A stretch of 64,000 bases of DNA, from assembly GCA_021775455.1 (NCBI GenBank), contig JAJFHU010000043.1, forward strand, positions 1 to 64,000, in the 5' to 3' direction. Positions 8,791-18,179 of the stretch are shown here, in pieces (position 1 is the first letter of the stretch; each line of letters opens with the position of its first letter). This stretch comes from Hyphomicrobiales bacterium. GTDB taxonomy: Bacteria > Pseudomonadota > Alphaproteobacteria > Rhizobiales > Rhizobiaceae. The notes under the pieces are model-generated. The model was not told the origin of the DNA and ran no database searches. It saw only the letters and a program-made list of their open reading frames with translations. The position numbers and the translations under genes were made by a program.

Positions 8791-9402
8791 TCACCATAAC
8801 GTCTCGATAGCCCGTGGTTCCCACTTGGCGTCATAGTCTTTTCCGCCAACCCTATTGTCCGACAGATAGGCCAGAACTTCGCCTGGAGTGGGCAAGATCT
8901 TGGGGTCGATTTGCGCATCCGCATCCCACAGTTTTGAGCGCACTATCGCCCGGCCACACTGAAAATAGATGGACTTAGTCTCGATTACGATCACAGAACG
9001 CGGTTCTTTTTCATCGACAGCAAACGAGGCCTTGATTTCCGGGTCGACGGACAAATGTGCCTCACCGTTGACGCGCAGACAGGTTCGGGAGCCTGGGATT
9101 AGAAAGCAGAGCGCGACGCGGGGTTCGCGGACAATATTTTTTAGCGAATCAATCCTGTTATTGCCTCGCCGGTCTGGCATCATCAGCGTTCGCTCATCGT
9201 GAACTCGAACAAAACCCGGAACATCCCCGCGTGGTGAACAATCCATCCCCTCAGGGCCCACTGTTGCCAGTGTGCAAAATGGAGACGCTTCAATGAATGT
9301 CCGGTATTGCGGTATAATCTCGGAAACTTCCTTTACCAATGAAGTTTCACCAGGAGTGCCATAAATGGCTTCAAGTTCTTCTATGGTGCTTACATTACTC
9401 AT
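8791..9402 (-). CDS. Pyridoxamine 5'-phosphate oxidase-like FMN-binding protein
   Basis: A 203-residue member of the PPOX split-barrel flavoproteins, subfamily similar to MSMEG_1061. Visible family blocks are FCTLATVGPEGMDCSPRGDVPGFVRV, the FMN-binding RRGNNRIDSLKNIVREPRVALCFLIPG and LRVNGEAHLS. The C-terminal stretch IYFQCGRAIVRSKLWD is typical of the subfamily. The substrate is unknown; it is not the PdxH of vitamin B6 synthesis. ATG at 9402 overlaps the dapE stop by 8 bases, so it is probably translated from the dapD-DUF805-dapE transcript. Confidence 0.88.
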   Translation of the reverse strand: MSNVSTIEELEAIYGTPGETSLVKEVSEIIPQYRTFIEASPFCTLATVGPEGMDCSPRGDVPGFVRVHDERTLMMPDRRGNNRIDSLKNIVREPRVALCFLIPGSRTCLRVNGEAHLSVDPEIKASFAVDEKEPRSVIVIETKSIYFQCGRAIVRSKLWDADAQIDPKILPTPGEVLAYLSDNRVGGKDYDAKWEPRAIETLW

Positions 9403-10588
9403 CAAAATACCCTTCCAGAAACTTCTGGTAAATTGTGGTCAATGTATCCAGATCGCCAAGCTCGGTATGCTCGTCAACCTGATGCATGGTTTGCCCCACC
9501 AGGCCAAATTCCACTACCGGGCAATAATCCTTGATGAAGCGGGCATCCGATGTGCCGCCACCGGTTGCCAATTCTGCCGAGCGTCCGGTTGTTGATTGAA
9601 TGGCGTCCTGCAAGGTGTCGGTGAGTTTGTCGTCTTTTGTCAGGAATACGTGGGAAACGCGACCAATCCATTTAACATCAAAATCAACCGGCAAATTTTT
9701 ACCTTTCCGGATTTGTGCGGATTTGGCACCTTCCTTGAATCGGCGCAGGATTTCTACCCGGATGGTTTCACCACTCCATGTATCATTGAAGCGGATGTTG
9801 AAGGTAGCACTTGTCTTCGCAGGAATGACATTGACCGCCGCATTGCCCACATCAATTGTTGTAACTTCCAAATTGGTTGCCTGAAAGCTTTCCGTTCCCT
9901 CGTCAAATGGCGTCGAAAGAAGTGCATTCAACAAATCCATCAATCCGCGAACGGGATTGTCCGCCAGGTGAGGATAAGCTGAATGCCCCTGAACACCATT
10001 GACTGTAAGAATGCCGGAAAGCGATCCGCGCCGCCCGTTCTTGATGGTTTCACCCATTGCGTTCTGGTTTGTTGGCTCACCAACAATGCAGGCATCCCAC
10101 TGTTCGCCCCTTTCCTTCGCCCATCGCAGGAGCTTGTCGGTGCCGTTGATGGAAGGCCCCTCTTCATCGCCGGTGATGAGAAGGGAAACCGAACCAGAGA
10201 AATTGTTCCCGTCAGACAAGTGATGTTCGACAGCTGCGATGAAACAGGCAATGCCACCCTTCATGTCAACAGCGCCACGGCCATACATCTTGCCGTCGGA
10301 TATAGCGCCAGAAAATGGCGGGTGCGACCAGTCGCTTTCATTGCCCACCGGCACAACGTCTGTGTGCCCGGCAAACAACAGGTGGGGTGAGCCGGTTCCC
10401 AGCCGCGCATAAAGGTTTTCCACATCTGGTGTGCCCTTATCACTGAAAGTAACCCGGTGGCATTCAAAACCGAGTGGCTTCAACACACCTTCCAGCATAC
10501 CCAATGCCCCACCTTCTTCCGGGGTGACAGAGGGGCAGCGAATTAGGTCGCGAAGGATTTCAGCAGGGCGTGATAGCGTGTCAGTCAT
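9395..10588 (-). CDS. dapE: Succinyl-diaminopimelate desuccinylase
   Basis: Zinc M20 peptidase-family enzyme that removes succinate from N-succinyl-LL-diaminopimelate on the way to lysine and peptidoglycan. Metal ligands and catalytic residues appear in FAGHTDVVP (His75, Asp77), GRGAVDMKGG (Asp108), TGDEEG (Glu142/143) and VGEPT; a histidine near the end is in VGQTMHQVDEHTEL. I choose ATG 10588 (397 residues), which clears the upstream DUF805 stop; an earlier start would overlap it. It sits in dapD-DUF805-dapE-PPOX. Confidence 0.96.
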   Translation of the reverse strand: MTDTLSRPAEILRDLIRCPSVTPEEGGALGMLEGVLKPLGFECHRVTFSDKGTPDVENLYARLGTGSPHLLFAGHTDVVPVGNESDWSHPPFSGAISDGKMYGRGAVDMKGGIACFIAAVEHHLSDGNNFSGSVSLLITGDEEGPSINGTDKLLRWAKERGEQWDACIVGEPTNQNAMGETIKNGRRGSLSGILTVNGVQGHSAYPHLADNPVRGLMDLLNALLSTPFDEGTESFQATNLEVTTIDVGNAAVNVIPAKTSATFNIRFNDTWSGETIRVEILRRFKEGAKSAQIRKGKNLPVDFDVKWIGRVSHVFLTKDDKLTDTLQDAIQSTTGRSAELATGGGTSDARFIKDYCPVVEFGLVGQTMHQVDEHTELGDLDTLTTIYQKFLEGYFDE

Positions 10589-10620
10589 GCCCGTTTTGTT
10601 AAGCGCCAATGTCGGTAAGG

Positions 10621-10998
10621 TCAATCGGAGAAAGGCGGTGAGCCGTGTTCATTCGTCACCTGCTTGGAAGGCATGACCATCAGAAAAATAATAAAGAGCC
10701 ACAAGATGGGTGGAATAAATTGCAACACCACAAGCGGCCAGGGAAGATCGAGGTCATGAAGGCGTTTGATTGAAAGCGCTAAACCTATCCAAAAACCTGC
10801 CGCCGCAAGGCCGATAAATGCCAGCCCCCAAAAGGCGAGCAGGTTTTGATCTTCACCCGCCTTTACGATCTGGTAGACAACGAAGCCAAACAACAACTGG
10901 ATAAAGATGATCGAGAAAATGTAAGACTGGCGCGCAATCCGCCCCTTGAAGCTGAAAAACAGCCAGGCAAAAGAGTGAGATTGAGAGTTATCAGCCAT
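10621..10998 (-). CDS. DUF805 membrane protein
   Basis: A 125-residue protein with the DUF805 signature: WLFFSFKGRIARQSYIFSIIF near the N-terminus and LSIKRLHDLDLPWPL before the last two helices; four membrane segments in all. The function of the family is unknown. Its ATG overlaps the dapD stop by one base (TAATG), and dapE follows 32 bases later. This location between dapD and dapE recurs in rhizobial genomes. Confidence 0.9.
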   Translation of the reverse strand: MADNSQSHSFAWLFFSFKGRIARQSYIFSIIFIQLLFGFVVYQIVKAGEDQNLLAFWGLAFIGLAAAGFWIGLALSIKRLHDLDLPWPLVVLQFIPPILWLFIIFLMVMPSKQVTNEHGSPPFSD

Positions 10999-11846
10999 TA
11001 GTCTCGCAGTAGCTCGTTTATGCCGGTTTTGGAACGCGTCCGCTCATCAACAGTTTTGACAATTACGGCACAGTAGAGACCTGGTCCCGGGTAACCATTC
11101 GGCAAAGGCTTGCCAGGCATCGAACCGGCGACCACAACAGAGTAGGGCGGAACTTCACCCATGTGAATTTCACCGGTTGCGCGATCAACGATTTTCGTGG
11201 ATTGACCGATAAACACGCCCATCCCGAGGACAGAACCTTCGCGGACAATGCAGCCTTCCACCACTTCAGAACGTGCACCGACAAAGCAATTGTCCTCGAT
11301 AATGGTTGGACCGGCCTGCATTGGTTCAAGAACACCACCAATTCCCACGCCACCAGACAGGTGAACATTCTTGCCGATTTGCGCGCAGGAGCCAACCGTT
11401 ACCCAGGTGTCAACCATCGTTCCGCTATCGACGTATGCGCCGAGATTGACGAAAGAAGGCATCAAAACTGCTCCGGGCGCCACATAAGCAGACCTGCGAA
11501 CGATACAGTTTGGCACTGCGCGAAATCCGGCATTGGTAAAATCTTCTGCACCCCAGCCTTTGAACTTGCTGTCGACCTTGTCCCACCAGGTACCGCCCTG
11601 GGCGCCACCTGTCTGGATTTCCATGTCATTTAGCCGAAAGGAAAGGAGCACCGCTTTTTTGAGCCACTGGTTTACGGTCCAGTTGCCGTCACTTTGACGT
11701 TCCGCCACCCGGACCTTGCCACCATCAAGCAGTTCAAGCGCTGCATTAATTGCATCGCGAACTTCACCTTTGGTTGATGAAGTAATCGAATCGCGTTCAT
11801 CAAATGCTTTTTCAATTACATTCTCAAGATCGGATACGTTCGCCAT
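10998..11846 (-). CDS. dapD: Tetrahydrodipicolinate N-succinyltransferase
   Basis: Transfers succinyl from succinyl-CoA to tetrahydrodipicolinate in the succinylase branch of lysine synthesis; dapE in the same operon removes it later. The 282-residue protein has the left-handed beta-helix hexapeptide pattern ([60 protein letters not shown]). The start is ATG 11846 with AGGAG seven bases upstream. The family conserves [25 protein letters not shown], seen here. Confidence 0.97.
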   Translation of the reverse strand: MANVSDLENVIEKAFDERDSITSSTKGEVRDAINAALELLDGGKVRVAERQSDGNWTVNQWLKKAVLLSFRLNDMEIQTGGAQGGTWWDKVDSKFKGWGAEDFTNAGFRAVPNCIVRRSAYVAPGAVLMPSFVNLGAYVDSGTMVDTWVTVGSCAQIGKNVHLSGGVGIGGVLEPMQAGPTIIEDNCFVGARSEVVEGCIVREGSVLGMGVFIGQSTKIVDRATGEIHMGEVPPYSVVVAGSMPGKPLPNGYPGPGLYCAVIVKTVDERTRSKTGINELLRD

Positions 11847-11927
11847 TTCTTTACTCCTGAACTGCAATAGTTATGAAAGGCTCTAGGGTAAGCATGAACG
11901 AAAATCAATCACGGGATTTGAGACAAA

Positions 11928-12767
11928 ATGGTATTTGAGATCAGAAAACACTGGAAATCACTTGTACACTCCACTGAAGACGTAAAAAAGGCGCATCAGG
12001 TGCCGGATACGCCCCAGACCCGTGCTCCAGCCTATCGATTGGCTTTTGATGACACAGATTTTCTGACCAGCGAAGAATTGCGCCCGGTTCGCCTGCAGCT
12101 TGAACTGCTCAAACCGGAATTGATGTTGCGCGAGGCTGGAATCGAATCAACCGTAGTTTTGTTTGGCGGCGCCCGCATACCCGAACCCGGTGGAGAGGCA
12201 TGGGCTGCAAAAAATGACACCCAGAAAAATAATCTGGAGGCACTTTCCAACTATTACAATGAAGCGAGAGAATTTGCCCGACTATCTTCGGAATACTCCA
12301 AAACCACTGGTTGCAAGGAGATGGTTGTTGTTACCGGTGGTGGCCCTGGTGTGATGGAAGCTGGAAATCGCGGAGCTCTGGATGCAGGGTCATGTTCAAT
12401 TGGTCTCAACATCGTTTTGCCGCACGAACAAGCACCAAACGAATATGTAACACCGGAACTGTGTTTCAACTTCCACTATTTTGCGGTGCGCAAGATGCAT
12501 TTTTTGATGCGCGCCAAGGCAATCGCGGTTTTCCCCGGCGGGTTTGGAACGTTGGATGAAATGTTCGAAAGCCTGACGCTCATTCAAACTGACCGCATGG
12601 AACCTTTGCCTTTTCTGCTGTTTGGCAAAGAATTCTGGACAAAAATACTGAATTTGGATGAATTGGCCCGTCAGGGAACCATTTCCCCGGACGATTTAAA
12701 GCTCTTTCACTATGTAGATACAGCCTCCGAAGGTTGGGAAATCGTTTCAAAACACCACGGCTTCTAG
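11928..12767 (+). CDS. LOG family protein (TIGR00730-type Rossmann fold)
   Basis: A 279-residue protein with the two LOG signatures, GGGPGVMEAGNRGA (137-150) and PGGFGTLDE (203-211). Proteins of this family hydrolyse nucleoside 5'-monophosphates at the N-glycosidic bond, and several make cytokinin-type free bases. They were earlier called lysine decarboxylases, for which there is no support here. An N-terminal extension of about 70 residues precedes the Rossmann core, as in the longer subfamily of alphaproteobacteria. It is divergent from dapD, with 81 bases between the starts. Confidence 0.88.
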   Translation: MVFEIRKHWKSLVHSTEDVKKAHQVPDTPQTRAPAYRLAFDDTDFLTSEELRPVRLQLELLKPELMLREAGIESTVVLFGGARIPEPGGEAWAAKNDTQKNNLEALSNYYNEAREFARLSSEYSKTTGCKEMVVVTGGGPGVMEAGNRGALDAGSCSIGLNIVLPHEQAPNEYVTPELCFNFHYFAVRKMHFLMRAKAIAVFPGGFGTLDEMFESLTLIQTDRMEPLPFLLFGKEFWTKILNLDELARQGTISPDDLKLFHYVDTASEGWEIVSKHHGF

Positions 12768-12964
12768 GGTTCTGACCGGAGTTTTTGGGGATTTTCAACC
12801 GTCAATTCACAATGTGTGTCAAATTACACAGAATTGCCGCAATTATTTTCCTATTTGTAAACCATCGGGTCAATACAGATTGTTAAGAAGTCCGAGAGAA
12901 GATGGGGTCATCGCTTAAAACGAAAGCCCCGAAAAACAGGCTGCGTTAAGCAGGGAGACAGAAA

Positions 12965-13171
12965 ATGCAGAAAGAACTTGGCTATACGCTGACGACTGGC
13001 AATGAACGGTTTTCGAACCGCGTTGTCGCTTGCTATTCTGCAAAAGACGGCAGCGTTCGTAAAACTGCGCCCACCGGCAAGACTGTATTCGTGCCTTTCT
13101 CTGGTTTTGACGGTCAGGCTCTTGCGGGTACTGGTGCACTCGTTTGGGAAGGCGAATTGCTCGAGCGGTAG
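12965..13171 (+). CDS. Small conserved-looking hypothetical protein
   Basis: A 68-residue frame with a strong ribosome binding site (AGGGAGA, 5 bases before ATG). The product is soluble and rich in G, A, T and V, with a C-terminal GALVWEGELLER. I do not recognise it. It lies alone between the LOG gene and a decayed DUF817 gene on the other strand. The 197 bases upstream hold an imperfect inverted repeat, CAATTC...GAATTG, at 12803-12836 with TGTGT/ACACA inside it. Confidence 0.6.
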   Translation: MQKELGYTLTTGNERFSNRVVACYSAKDGSVRKTAPTGKTVFVPFSGFDGQALAGTGALVWEGELLER

Positions 13172-13173
13172 AA

Positions 13174-13476
13174 TTATTGACCGTCAGGCTCTCGTGGTCG
13201 TTGCACAATCGTTACCAATACAAATGAAATGATCATCAGCAGGTATCAACTGCCAAGTTTGGCAGGTGAAACCGGTATCCAGCCGTTCATTTGTGCCGGA
13301 TAAAGCCACGCCGTTGACCAGGTACCGATATTCTCAGCAAACCAGATAAACAGCGTTACCTGCAGAAATCCCAATAACAATGGTATTTTGTGCGTAAAAC
13401 AAAACACCCGGTAATGCACCGTGTACCGGAAATTCCGTGATTGGGCAGGCGGTCGAGAAATTTGTGAGCCTCGCGA
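13174..13476 (-). pseudogene. Remnant of a DUF817 membrane protein gene
   Basis: Reading the minus strand in one frame gives the C-terminal part of a DUF817-type integral membrane protein: RYTVHYRVF, then KIPLLLGFLQVTLFIWFAEN, then TWSTAWLYPAQMNGW, then a TGA, then YLLMIISFVLVTIV and a TAA stop at 13174-13176. The TGA at 13246-13248 stands where the family, as I remember it, has Trp (GSW followed by YLL or FLL), so a single base change (TGG to TGA) broke it. The N-terminal two-thirds is missing: upstream the frame is closed by a TGA at 13477-13479. It fills the only gap of more than 300 bases in this part. Confidence 0.7.
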
Positions 13477-13510
13477 TCAATGATCGCTTCGGCTGAAGTG
13501 AAGCGGGAAC

Positions 13511-14221
13511 TCAAGCCGTCGCCACCTGCTCAACAATCTCTCCAAGCAAGTGATCAAGATCATCCGTCAGATGATCAATGTGACCGTGCTCCTGATCCAG
13601 CTTTTCCCAGGCTTCGCCGCGGAAGTTGGTGCCGGGTTGCGGCGAAACAAGAACGGTTACCATGCCGGCATCCTTGGCAGGTTTTAGATTGCGTGGCAGA
13701 TCCTCAAACATCGCTGCCCGGGAAGCATCCACACCATGGGCGTCAATAAACTTGTTGAACGGGTCGGCAAGCGGTTTGGGATCAAAATCCGATGCTACAA
13801 TATCAAAAATTTCGTGGAACACGCCTTCGATACCCAATGCATTTAGCGTGTTTTGTGCGTGCGAAACAGACCCATTGGTGTAGATCAGCTTGCGACCCGG
13901 AAGCTGATGCAGCAGCTCTCCCAGCATCGGATTTTTCGGCAATTCTGTATAATCAATATCATGGGCGTGGTCGAGAAATTCGTGTGGGTCAATGTTGCGC
14001 GTCGTCATCAGGCCACGAAGCGTGGTGCCATGATCACGATACAAATCCTTCTGCAATTTGCGAGCGGCATCAAATTCAAGGCCGGTGAGGTTCATCATGT
14101 AGTCGGTCATCTGCTTGTCAATCTGGGAAAACAGATCGCAGTGACGTGGATAAAGCGTGTTGTCGAGGTCAAACACCCACTCGGTTACGTGGGAAAAAAA
14201 CTGGTGAATATGCTGATTCAT
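13511..14221 (-). CDS. Pyrimidine 5'-nucleotidase, HAD superfamily
   Basis: A 236-residue HAD phosphatase of the TIGR01993/SDT1-like group, which dephosphorylates pyrimidine nucleotides. Motif I is VFDLDNTLYP with the two catalytic Asp near residue 19. Motif II is IYTNGSVSHAQNTLNALGI, and motif III/IV is MFEDLPRNLKPAKDAGMVTVLV. The start is ATG 14221, with the alternative TTG one codon earlier. In related genomes this gene sits beside argB, as it almost does here, with one transporter gene inserted between. Confidence 0.88.
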   Translation of the reverse strand: MNQHIHQFFSHVTEWVFDLDNTLYPRHCDLFSQIDKQMTDYMMNLTGLEFDAARKLQKDLYRDHGTTLRGLMTTRNIDPHEFLDHAHDIDYTELPKNPMLGELLHQLPGRKLIYTNGSVSHAQNTLNALGIEGVFHEIFDIVASDFDPKPLADPFNKFIDAHGVDASRAAMFEDLPRNLKPAKDAGMVTVLVSPQPGTNFRGEAWEKLDQEHGHIDHLTDDLDHLLGEIVEQVATA

Positions 14222-14275
14222 CAAGAGTGCCTGTTTTGTGCTTGACCCGGAAAAACAACTGCTTCACTTGGGGTC

Positions 14276-15178
14276 ATGGAATTGTGGATACTCATTACCA
14301 TTGCCGCAGCATTTTTCCAGAACATTCGTTCTGTCATGCAGAAGCACTTGAAGGGCGTAATGGGAACCACTGGCGCAACCTTTGTGCGCTTTGGATACGG
14401 AATTCCATTTGCTTTGGCTTACTGGTTCATATTTTACAATGTTTCAGACAGCGCACTTCCCCAAGTCAATGCAACCTTTCTGTTCTGGATGGCGACAGCT
14501 GCCATGGCGCAAATTCTTGCTACCTTCTTCCTGCTTTACTTGTTTTCATCTCGCAATTTCGCAGTTGGAAGTGCCTACTCACGTACAGAACCAATACAGA
14601 CGGCGTTATTGGCGCTGGTGTTTTTCGGTGAAACGCTCCGCCCCGGTGCGATAATGGCAATCGCTATCAGCGTGGCAGGCCTGATGATGATATCAGTGGC
14701 GGGAACCGCAATTACATTTCGCTCAATCTTCTCATCATTGGTGACCCGCACAGCCCTTATTGGCATTGCATCAGGTACCCTGTTCGGATTGTCTGCCGTA
14801 GGTTACAGGGCCTCCGCATTGTCCGTCGAAGGTGTACCATTCTTCATGAAGTCTGCGACAACACTTTGTTTTGCGATAATTCTTCAAACCATCATTATGT
14901 TGGTGTGGATGGTGTTTCGTGAGCGAGATGAGCTGGCGCGAGTGGCCAAGGCGTGGAAACCCGCTCTCGTGGTTGGATTTGTAGGAGCGACAGCCTCATT
15001 TGGTTGGTTTACCGCGTTTACGCTTCAACAGGCTGCTTTAGTGAAAGTGGTGGCACAAATCGAGATGCTGTTCACGTTTGCGTCGTCGGTGTTCTTTTTC
15101 AAGGAAAAGATCACCACGCTTGAAGTGCTCGGTTGTGTAATGATTTCAGCCGGGATTGTTGTCCTGTTGCTTTGGTAA
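14276..15178 (+). CDS. EamA/DMT family membrane transporter
   Basis: A 300-residue ten-helix protein with two EamA repeats. The first begins ELWILITIAAAFFQNIRSVMQKHLKG; typical is VGSAYSRTEPIQTALLALVFFGETLRPGA, and the second repeat ends AALVKVVAQIEMLFTFASSVFFFKEKIT. The substrate is unknown. It points towards argB, with the two stops only 10 bases apart. It interrupts the usual adjacency of argB and the nucleotidase gene and faces the opposite way from both. Confidence 0.85.
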   Translation: MELWILITIAAAFFQNIRSVMQKHLKGVMGTTGATFVRFGYGIPFALAYWFIFYNVSDSALPQVNATFLFWMATAAMAQILATFFLLYLFSSRNFAVGSAYSRTEPIQTALLALVFFGETLRPGAIMAIAISVAGLMMISVAGTAITFRSIFSSLVTRTALIGIASGTLFGLSAVGYRASALSVEGVPFFMKSATTLCFAIILQTIIMLVWMVFRERDELARVAKAWKPALVVGFVGATASFGWFTAFTLQQAALVKVVAQIEMLFTFASSVFFFKEKITTLEVLGCVMISAGIVVLLLW

Positions 15179-15188
15179 AAATTTTACC

Positions 15189-16094
15189 CTAGCGCTTGAT
15201 GAACGTTCCTGCACCATGTTCGGTAAATAGCTCGAGCAATACGGCATGTGGCTCCTTGCCATTGACGATAACCACTCCTTCAACGCCGCTGTCTGCTTCA
15301 CCAAGCGCTGCGATACAGGTTTCCACTTTCGGGATCATGCCGCCATTGATCGTGCCATCGTCGATCAGCTTGTAGGCATCACCAACAGTGAGTTCCTTGA
15401 TAAGCTGTCCATTTCCGTCAAGTACACCCGGCACATCTGTCAGGAACAATAGCCGTGAAGCATCCAACGCTTCAGCAATTGCACCTGCAAAGGTGTCTGC
15501 ATTGACGTTGTAGGTATTGCCGTCATCGCCAAAACACACTGGTGCAATGACGGGTATCAGGCCGCTTTCAATCACCATATCAAGAACTGCCCTATCAACT
15601 TTCTTGGGTTCACCGACGAATCCGAGATCAATTACTTTTTCAATATTGGAGTCCGGATCGACAGTTTTTCGAGTGGCTTTCTCCACCAGCACCATGTTGC
15701 CATCTTTGCCGCACAGCCCAACAGCACGGGCCCCTTCAGCATTGATGGAGGCAACGATTTGTTTGTTGATGGAGCCTGCAAGCACCATTTCCACAACTTC
15801 CACAGTCTCTGCATCGGTCACCCGCAATCCATCACGAAACTCGGATTTGATGTTCATGCGCTCCAACATGGCGCCGATCTGCGGTCCGCCGCCATGCACC
15901 ACAATCGGGTGAACGCCTGCCTGGTTGAGCATTGCAACATCCTGGCAAAAGGCTTGCCCGAGTTCGGTATCACCCATCGCGTGGCCACCATACTTGATGA
16001 CGATTTTCTTGCCGGCATGACGCTGCATGTAGGGCAGTGCTTGCGCAAGAATTGCAGCTTCGAGTTGGCCTTTGTTGGCGGAAACTTCAGTCAT
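15189..16094 (-). CDS. argB: Acetylglutamate kinase
   Basis: Second enzyme of arginine synthesis, phosphorylating N-acetylglutamate. The 301-residue protein shows the amino-acid-kinase motifs [27 protein letters not shown] and the C-terminal [13 protein letters not shown]. The N-terminal extension ahead of the kinase core ([19 protein letters not shown]) is of the arginine-sensitive, hexamer-forming type, so feedback inhibition is likely; that is inference from the family. Confidence 0.97.
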   Translation of the reverse strand: MTEVSANKGQLEAAILAQALPYMQRHAGKKIVIKYGGHAMGDTELGQAFCQDVAMLNQAGVHPIVVHGGGPQIGAMLERMNIKSEFRDGLRVTDAETVEVVEMVLAGSINKQIVASINAEGARAVGLCGKDGNMVLVEKATRKTVDPDSNIEKVIDLGFVGEPKKVDRAVLDMVIESGLIPVIAPVCFGDDGNTYNVNADTFAGAIAEALDASRLLFLTDVPGVLDGNGQLIKELTVGDAYKLIDDGTINGGMIPKVETCIAALGEADSGVEGVVIVNGKEPHAVLLELFTEHGAGTFIKR

Positions 16095-16181
16095 TATAAT
16101 CCTGATGGTTCGATTTTCCGCTTGTCATATCTGCATTAGACATATTCAGCAACTTTCAATATGAAACTGGAGCGCAAGAAA

Positions 16182-16209
16182 AAACCCCCGATCAAATGAC
16201 CGGGGGTTT
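16182..16209 (-). terminator. Terminator after the BCCT transporter gene
   Basis: A 9-bp stem (AAACCCCCG / CGGGGGTTT) with a 10-base loop. On the minus strand the stem is followed by TTTTTTC, so it ends the transcript of the transporter gene at 16233-18065 before argB. Confidence 0.85.
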
Positions 16210-16232
16210 CAGGATTTTTATTTGTCGTACGC

Positions 16233-18065
16233 TTATTCAGCAGCTGCACCTGCAACAGCAGAAGAACCCTGTTTATCCCGCAGTCCATCGCGATAAAGCG
16301 CTTTGCCAAGCGAAATACACATCAGACCCATGACCATGGTAAACGGTAACGCGCCGATGATCATCGCATTCTTGAGTGCATCCATTGGGTTGTTTTCACC
16401 CGCCGCCAGGATCAGCGTGCCGATCACAGCCGTCAGGATCAGTCCCCAAACGATGCGGTGTTTGATGCCGGTTTCCTGGCTGCCGCCAGACATGATGGTA
16501 TTCATAACCAGAATGCCTGAGTCAGCTGAAGTAACCAGGAAAGTCATGATCAGCACCACACACATGACCGTCAGGGCAGACAACAAGCCGCCGTCCATCA
16601 TTTGGCCAAGTGTTGCGAACAACTGGTTGGTTTGCGATGCACCGGTGATTGCGCCTTGAGCAACGCCACTGAGTTCAAGATCAATGGCTGTACCGCCAAG
16701 GATAGTCATCCAGGCAAAACAAACCAAAGCAGGTGCAATTACACAGCCAACGATGAACTCACGAACCGTACGGCCTTTGGAAATGCGGGCCAGAAAGAGG
16801 CCAACAAAAGGTGAGAACGCAATCCACCAAGCCCAGTAGAACGTGGTCCAGGCTGACTGCCATCCAAACTGGCGACCATCGTTACCTGCAGCATAAGCAG
16901 CTGTGAGGGTTGCATCATCCAATTCGGCTGCTGCTCCTTCAAGGCCTTCTTTGAAGCCGGTAAAGCTGCCCCAAGGGTTTGTCGCCCCACCCATCAATTC
17001 ACTGGCCAGCGGTTTGGCGGCTTCTGGCAGGGCTGCAGCAAATTCACCTGCATCCTGAGGGCCATAGGCACCAAAGCTGATTGATAGGAAATGCATGATA
17101 TAATCCACCAATGCAGATGCATAGGTTGTCATTGCAAACATGAACGACCCGAAGATGACAAATGTCAGCAACAGAATAAACGAAAGAACCAAATTGAGGT
17201 TCGACAGGTATTTCACCCCACGTCCAACACCTGAAACTGCCGAGATTATTGACATGCCCATGATTACGATCAAACCGGAAACCAGGCCAACTTTGCTAGG
17301 CGTCGGTACATCGCCCGCCATGTTCATGATCCACTCCATGCCGGTGATCGCATAAACGCCATCGATAAACTGGCTGACGCCGAAACCGATGGTCACGGAC
17401 ACACCCAGGATTGTGGCAACCACGCCCAGAACGTCAACAACATGACCAAGAAAGCCGTTCATTGCGCTGCCAAAAAGTGGGGTCAGGGCCGAACGGATGG
17501 TAAGCGGCATGTTGCGTGTGTAAGCGTAGTAGGCAAGGCTAAGTCCGGTCACCACATAGATTGACCAGGCGTGAAATCCATAATGCGCAAAGGTGTAACG
17601 GTACGCCGATTCTACTGCTTCGGGTGTGCCACCAACAACTTCTCCGGCCACAACGACGGGATTTGAACCCCATAGACCGAGTGGTTCTGCGGTCGCAAAG
17701 ACCATCAGGCCTACACCGAGACCAGCGCCGAACATCATCGAGAACCAGGAGAAATTCGAAAACTCCGGTTTTTCGCCTGGTGTACCCATGATACGCCGCC
17801 CGGTTGACGGAATGATTGCGACGACCAAAAGGAAAAAGACAAAAAGGCCGACGATTATGACGTAGAATTGGTTGAACAAGGCAAGCAGTTGTCCATTCAG
17901 GCTGCCAAGTGTGCCGTTTGCATTCGCTGGCCAGATCAGTGCCCAAAGCACGAGTGCGACCATAATTCCCTTACTGATCAGGGCAATGGGAAGACTGTTG
18001 TCTTGGTAAAAGCCGGCCCCCTGCTTTTTGATCTCTAGTTCTGTAAATGGTGGTTTGATACTCAT
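16233..18065 (-). CDS. BCCT family transporter (betaine/choline/carnitine type)
   Basis: A 610-residue, twelve-helix secondary transporter. Family features: FSNFSWFSMMFGAGLGVGLMVFATAEPLGLWG near the start of the core, a repeat with YGFHAWSIYVVTGLSLAYYAYTRNMPL, and the substrate-binding tryptophan block FYWAWWIAFSPFVGLFLARISKGRTVREFI. Import of a quaternary-amine osmolyte such as betaine or choline is likely; the exact substrate is not readable. The start is ATG 18065 with GGAGGGGG upstream. It is a single-gene unit with a terminator after it and a CtrA-like site about 100 bases before the start. Confidence 0.92.
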   Translation of the reverse strand: MSIKPPFTELEIKKQGAGFYQDNSLPIALISKGIMVALVLWALIWPANANGTLGSLNGQLLALFNQFYVIIVGLFVFFLLVVAIIPSTGRRIMGTPGEKPEFSNFSWFSMMFGAGLGVGLMVFATAEPLGLWGSNPVVVAGEVVGGTPEAVESAYRYTFAHYGFHAWSIYVVTGLSLAYYAYTRNMPLTIRSALTPLFGSAMNGFLGHVVDVLGVVATILGVSVTIGFGVSQFIDGVYAITGMEWIMNMAGDVPTPSKVGLVSGLIVIMGMSIISAVSGVGRGVKYLSNLNLVLSFILLLTFVIFGSFMFAMTTYASALVDYIMHFLSISFGAYGPQDAGEFAAALPEAAKPLASELMGGATNPWGSFTGFKEGLEGAAAELDDATLTAAYAAGNDGRQFGWQSAWTTFYWAWWIAFSPFVGLFLARISKGRTVREFIVGCVIAPALVCFAWMTILGGTAIDLELSGVAQGAITGASQTNQLFATLGQMMDGGLLSALTVMCVVLIMTFLVTSADSGILVMNTIMSGGSQETGIKHRIVWGLILTAVIGTLILAAGENNPMDALKNAMIIGALPFTMVMGLMCISLGKALYRDGLRDKQGSSAVAGAAAE

Positions 18066-18163
18066 GGTATCCCCCTCCCCAGGTTTATTGTTGTTGCAAC
18101 AGCCGTATGAAATGCCCATGACCGCTGCGGTTAAAGTTCACTAGGAACTGACTGGCGAGTCTA

Positions 18164-18179
18164 TTAACTCTCTCTTAAC
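18164..18179. promoter_or_regulatory. CtrA-like binding site
   Basis: TTAACTCTCTCTTAAC fits the alphaproteobacterial CtrA consensus TTAA-N7-TTAAC exactly. It lies about 100 bases upstream of the BCCT transporter start, in the 297-base gap between that gene and engB. Binding is not shown; a 16-base motif of this AT-rich type can occur by chance. Confidence 0.45.

Noticed and set aside
13246-13248. In-frame TGA in the DUF817 remnant read as selenocysteine or recoded Trp
   Set aside because: The front of the gene is missing, there is no sign of an insertion element, and other genes here use TGA as stop.
13480-13749. Plus-strand frame over the nucleotidase C-terminus
   Set aside because: It is the antisense of a conserved HAD gene and shows no domain.
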